From positions 1,029,688-1,093,687 of the forward strand of contig NZ_RKHQ01000002.1 in the NCBI RefSeq assembly GCF_003751805.1: a stretch of DNA of 64,000 nucleotides. Direction: 5' to 3'. The DNA comes from Salana multivorans (GTDB lineage: Bacteria > Actinomycetota > Actinomycetes > Actinomycetales > Beutenbergiaceae). The position numbers and the translations under genes are program-made. Below, piece by piece: positions 62,394 through 64,000 of this stretch. Each line of letters opens with the position of its first letter. Position 1 is the stretch's first letter. Below the pieces are notes generated by a model. It was not told the origin of the DNA. It worked only from the letters and a program-made list of their open reading frames with translations, and did no database searches.

Positions 62394-62494
62394 CCCCGCC
62401 ACGTGAGCCCGACCCGGACCCGTGGACGTGGATCGCGCGGGGTGTCCTCGCCGTGATCGTCGTCCTGACCTTGCTATGGGCGGTGTCGGGATGA
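62390..62494 (+). CDS. 34-residue transmembrane micropeptide
   Basis: The GTG at 62390 overlaps the upstream stop (GTGA). The frame gives an acidic/Pro/Trp start (PREPDPDPWTWIARG) and one strong helix (VLAVIVVLTLLWAV), and ends in an ATGA overlap with the next gene. Perfect fit into the gene chain supports it as real. Function unknown. Confidence 0.6.
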   Translation: MTPPREPDPDPWTWIARGVLAVIVVLTLLWAVSG

Positions 62495-62679
62495 GAACTC
62501 TCGCGACCGTCTGTCTCGGCTGCCCGTGCGGCTACGACGACGACACCGAGGCCGAGCTGGTCGGCGGCCCCCGGGACACGCACGCCGTGTGGACGTGTCC
62601 CGACTGCGGCACCGAGCACGAGACCGACATGAGTGACCCCGACGACGACTACGAGAGGAGCAGGGACGATGACGCCTGA
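62491..62679 (+). CDS. Small zinc-ribbon protein
   Basis: This is a 62-residue protein with Cys pairs CLGCPCG near residues 8-14 and CPDCG near 41-45, likely one zinc ribbon, and an acidic tail. It starts in an ATGA overlap with the micropeptide and overlaps the next gene by 11 bases. Possibly a nucleic-acid-binding or transcription-linked protein. Confidence 0.6.
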   Translation: MRTLATVCLGCPCGYDDDTEAELVGGPRDTHAVWTCPDCGTEHETDMSDPDDDYERSRDDDA

Positions 62680-63154
62680 CCAGATCGCCGCGATCCGCGA
62701 CCGCCACACGCGAGGCAGGGGGGCGATCGAGGCGTGGATACCGCTGGAGGTCGTCCGCTCCCTGGAGGACGTCCCGGCCCTCCTGGACCTGCTCGCCGAG
62801 CGTGACGCCGAGGTCGAGCGACTGCGGGCGCAGCGCGATGGAGACGGCGACGTCGACCTCGAAACGACCCAGCGCGAGAACGACGCCCTCGCCGCCCGCC
62901 TCGACGCCGTGCGGTCGGTCCACGCCCGCTACTTCGACCCCGAGACCAGCGAGGCGGGCGAGGGCATCGAGCCGGAGGACGTCTGGCGCTTCGATCGCGA
63001 CATGCGGGCACTGCTCGCCCCCACCCCGAGACCACCACGACCGAAGGAGAGACCCCGTGAACCACGAATGCGCTGGCGGCTGCGCTATGTGCCGCGACGA
63101 GACCAGCACCACCCTGCCCCGCGTCATCCCCCTGTCCGAGGTGCGCGTGGGTGA
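62669..63154 (+). CDS. Coiled-coil early protein, possibly frameshifted at its end
   Basis: This is a frame of 161 codons. The first ~115 residues are well formed: AAIRDRHTRGRGAIEAW, a coiled-coil (LLAERDAEVERLRAQRD, RENDALAARLDAVR) and a helical end (DVWRFDRDMRALLAP). The last ~45 codons are Pro/Arg-rich and lie on top of the next gene. In the -1 frame after the C-rich stretch near 63020 the protein would instead end PETTTTEGETP with a TGA at 63058-63060, exactly in a GTGA overlap with the next start. See findings. Confidence 0.6.
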   Translation: MTPDQIAAIRDRHTRGRGAIEAWIPLEVVRSLEDVPALLDLLAERDAEVERLRAQRDGDGDVDLETTQRENDALAARLDAVRSVHARYFDPETSEAGEGIEPEDVWRFDRDMRALLAPTPRPPRPKERPREPRMRWRLRYVPRRDQHHPAPRHPPVRGARG

Positions 63155-63545
63155 CACCGTGCGCGTCGAGTGGACCGAGGACGACGTGACCCCTAGCAGG
63201 ACCGGCGTCGTGGCGGGGATCGACGGCGACGGCACCCTGCGCTCGCCGAGCTGCCGCGCCATCGGCCCCTACACGCTCCGACAGCTGGCGGGCCGCACCG
63301 TCGTCCGCGCCGACCTGATCGTCTACCTGCTCGACCGTCCCGCCCCGACCCTGCCGACCGAGCCGGGGTCCATGATCGTGGACGCGACGATCCGGGGCAT
63401 CGAGGGCCGCACGGCGATCCTGAACGACTGCGGCATCTGGAACACGCCGAGGAACGTCCGTGGCCACCGCAGTCACAGCCCCGAGCACATCACGGCCTGG
63501 ACCCCCGCGCGGATCGTGGCTGACGGAGAGCCGGTGACCCGATGA
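63057..63545 (+). CDS. Element protein of unknown function (162 residues)
   Basis: This is a 162-residue protein. It opens with three Cys (NHECAGGCAMC), possibly metal-binding, followed by two SH3-like beta repeats (EVRVGDTVRVEWTEDD and later SMIVDATIRGIEGRTAIL). GTG at 63057 is preceded by AAGGAG eight bases upstream. It ends in an ATGA overlap with the next gene. Not recognised. Confidence 0.65.
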   Translation: MNHECAGGCAMCRDETSTTLPRVIPLSEVRVGDTVRVEWTEDDVTPSRTGVVAGIDGDGTLRSPSCRAIGPYTLRQLAGRTVVRADLIVYLLDRPAPTLPTEPGSMIVDATIRGIEGRTAILNDCGIWNTPRNVRGHRSHSPEHITAWTPARIVADGEPVTR

Positions 63546-63958
63546 CTGGCTACGGCCTCCAGATCACGGAGGCGAACCACGACGAGAACGAGTTCTTCAC
63601 CCTCGGCGGCGCGATCTTCGACACTGCCGAGGAGCGGCAGGCGTCGATCGACGCACTCCCGCGATTCGTCCACGACTGCGCTGACGAGTCGGTCCGCCGC
63701 TGCTACACGGTCGACGTCCTCAACGAGGACGGCTGGTCCATCGTGGACAACATCGAGGTCAGCGAGACGACCGCCCAGGAGCTCCTGGGCACGTCGGACT
63801 TCGAGCCGATGCGGACAGTCCGAGCGGGCCGCGCTCCGTGCAGTCGCAGCGGGGTGTCGACCGATGAGCGGCGAGCAGTACGCGCACTGCCTGGACTGCC
63901 CCGCGACGTTCGCGGACCGGGCCGAGATGAACGCGCACCTCTCATCCACGTTCGGTGA
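63542..63958 (+). CDS. Element protein of unknown function, end uncertain
   Basis: This is a frame of 138 codons. The first ~95 residues are well formed (GYGLQITEANHDENEFFTLG, VDNIEVSETTAQELL). The last ~40 are Arg/Pro-rich and overlap the next gene by 95 bases. A -1 shift would end the protein at a TGA (63865-63867) in an ATGA overlap with the next start, as at the other junctions of this run. Confidence 0.5.
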   Translation: MTGYGLQITEANHDENEFFTLGGAIFDTAEERQASIDALPRFVHDCADESVRRCYTVDVLNEDGWSIVDNIEVSETTAQELLGTSDFEPMRTVRAGRAPCSRSGVSTDERRAVRALPGLPRDVRGPGRDERAPLIHVR

Positions 63959-64000
63959 CGGCCCGTCGTCACACAGGGCTCGGGTCGACAACCCGACCGA
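63864..64000 (+). CDS. Zinc-finger-like protein (3' end outside window)
   Basis: The ATG at 63864 opens SGEQYAHCLDCPATFADRAE followed by MNAHLSSTFGDGPSSHRARV. The CxxC with two later His fits a C2H2-like finger, a common tiny protein type in actinophages. It is open to the window edge. Confidence 0.55.
   Translation, partial: MSGEQYAHCLDCPATFADRAEMNAHLSSTFGDGPSSHRARVDNPT

Larger units (their letters stand above)
53513..64000 (+). mobile_element. Left part of an integrated phage or phage-like element
   Basis: The element begins at a truncated tRNA-Gly, with a tyrosine integrase as first gene. It contains a lysogeny switch, Ltp-type exclusion lipoprotein, antirepressor, excisionase-like protein and many tiny overlapping genes with no host-like functions. 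It continues past the right edge; the intact tRNA-Gly should mark its far end. No capsid, terminase or tail gene is visible yet, so prophage versus satellite cannot be decided here. Confidence 0.85.

Noticed and set aside
63513..63541. Second tRNA or att copy near the right edge
   Set aside because: No T-arm or acceptor sequence matching the tRNA-Gly piece is found anywhere from 55 to 64 kb, so the far element end is outside the window.

Overview
The window is very GC-rich, with dense short-gap operons, many ATGA/GTGA start-stop overlaps, GTG and TTG starts, clpP1-clpP2-clpX behind tig, and a T-box in front of ileS. This points to a high-GC Gram-positive actinobacterium, most likely Micrococcales (Cellulomonadaceae or relatives). 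That placement is inference; no rRNA is present. Positions 1-53.5 kb are host chromosome. From about 53.5 kb to the right edge lies the left part of an integrated phage or phage-like element.

Host part. 0-2.2 kb is the tail of a sugar ABC transporter operon (MalF- and MalG-type permeases) with a class II aldolase. 2.3-6.5 kb encodes one huge cell-wall surface protein whose signal-peptide codons contain an 11-G run. 6.9-13.4 kb holds an MFS exporter and the ileS-folC operon under a T-box. 13.5-18.6 kb carries a HAD phosphatase and a heterodimeric ABC exporter. 18.6-23.8 kb carries a lipoprotein, an ECF sigma factor with a membrane partner, and a YhgE/Pip membrane protein with a degenerate ATPase. 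23.9-26.9 kb is vitamin B6 synthesis (pdxST) with the divergent MocR-type regulator PdxR. 27-29.1 kb has an SDR and a class III aminotransferase. 29.3-32.4 kb is a FecB/CD/E-type iron-siderophore or cobalamin importer. 32.4-35.1 kb is a zinc importer (znuACB) behind a perfect Zur-like palindrome. 35.2-40.5 kb is an accessory patch: a zinc-protease-motif protein resembling contractile-injection cargo, SMI1/KNR4-like and Tdi1-like immunity-type proteins, F420 genes, a DeoR remnant and an orphan 12-codon peptide unit. 40.5-53.4 kb returns to housekeeping genes (valS, acyl-CoA synthetase, chorismate mutase, clpX/clpP2/clpP1, tig, sarcosine-oxidase-like enzyme, YdeI-like protein).

Element. A 3' piece of tRNA-Gly(TCC) at 53.51-53.57 kb is followed at once by a tyrosine integrase. 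The pattern says the element entered the 3' end of a tRNA-Gly gene and that the restored tRNA lies beyond position 64,000. Inside are small cargo genes, an Ltp-type superinfection-exclusion lipoprotein, an ImmA/IrrE-like peptidase with a repressor, a divergent control region, a Cro-like protein, a BRO/KilAC antirepressor, and a tightly overlapping run of tiny early genes. That run includes a protein built on eighteen 24-bp repeats. No structural or packaging gene is reached before the window ends.

Across the window many first genes of operons have a TANNNT-like hexamer exactly 6-7 bases before the start codon. This implies widespread leaderless transcription and was used here to choose several starts.
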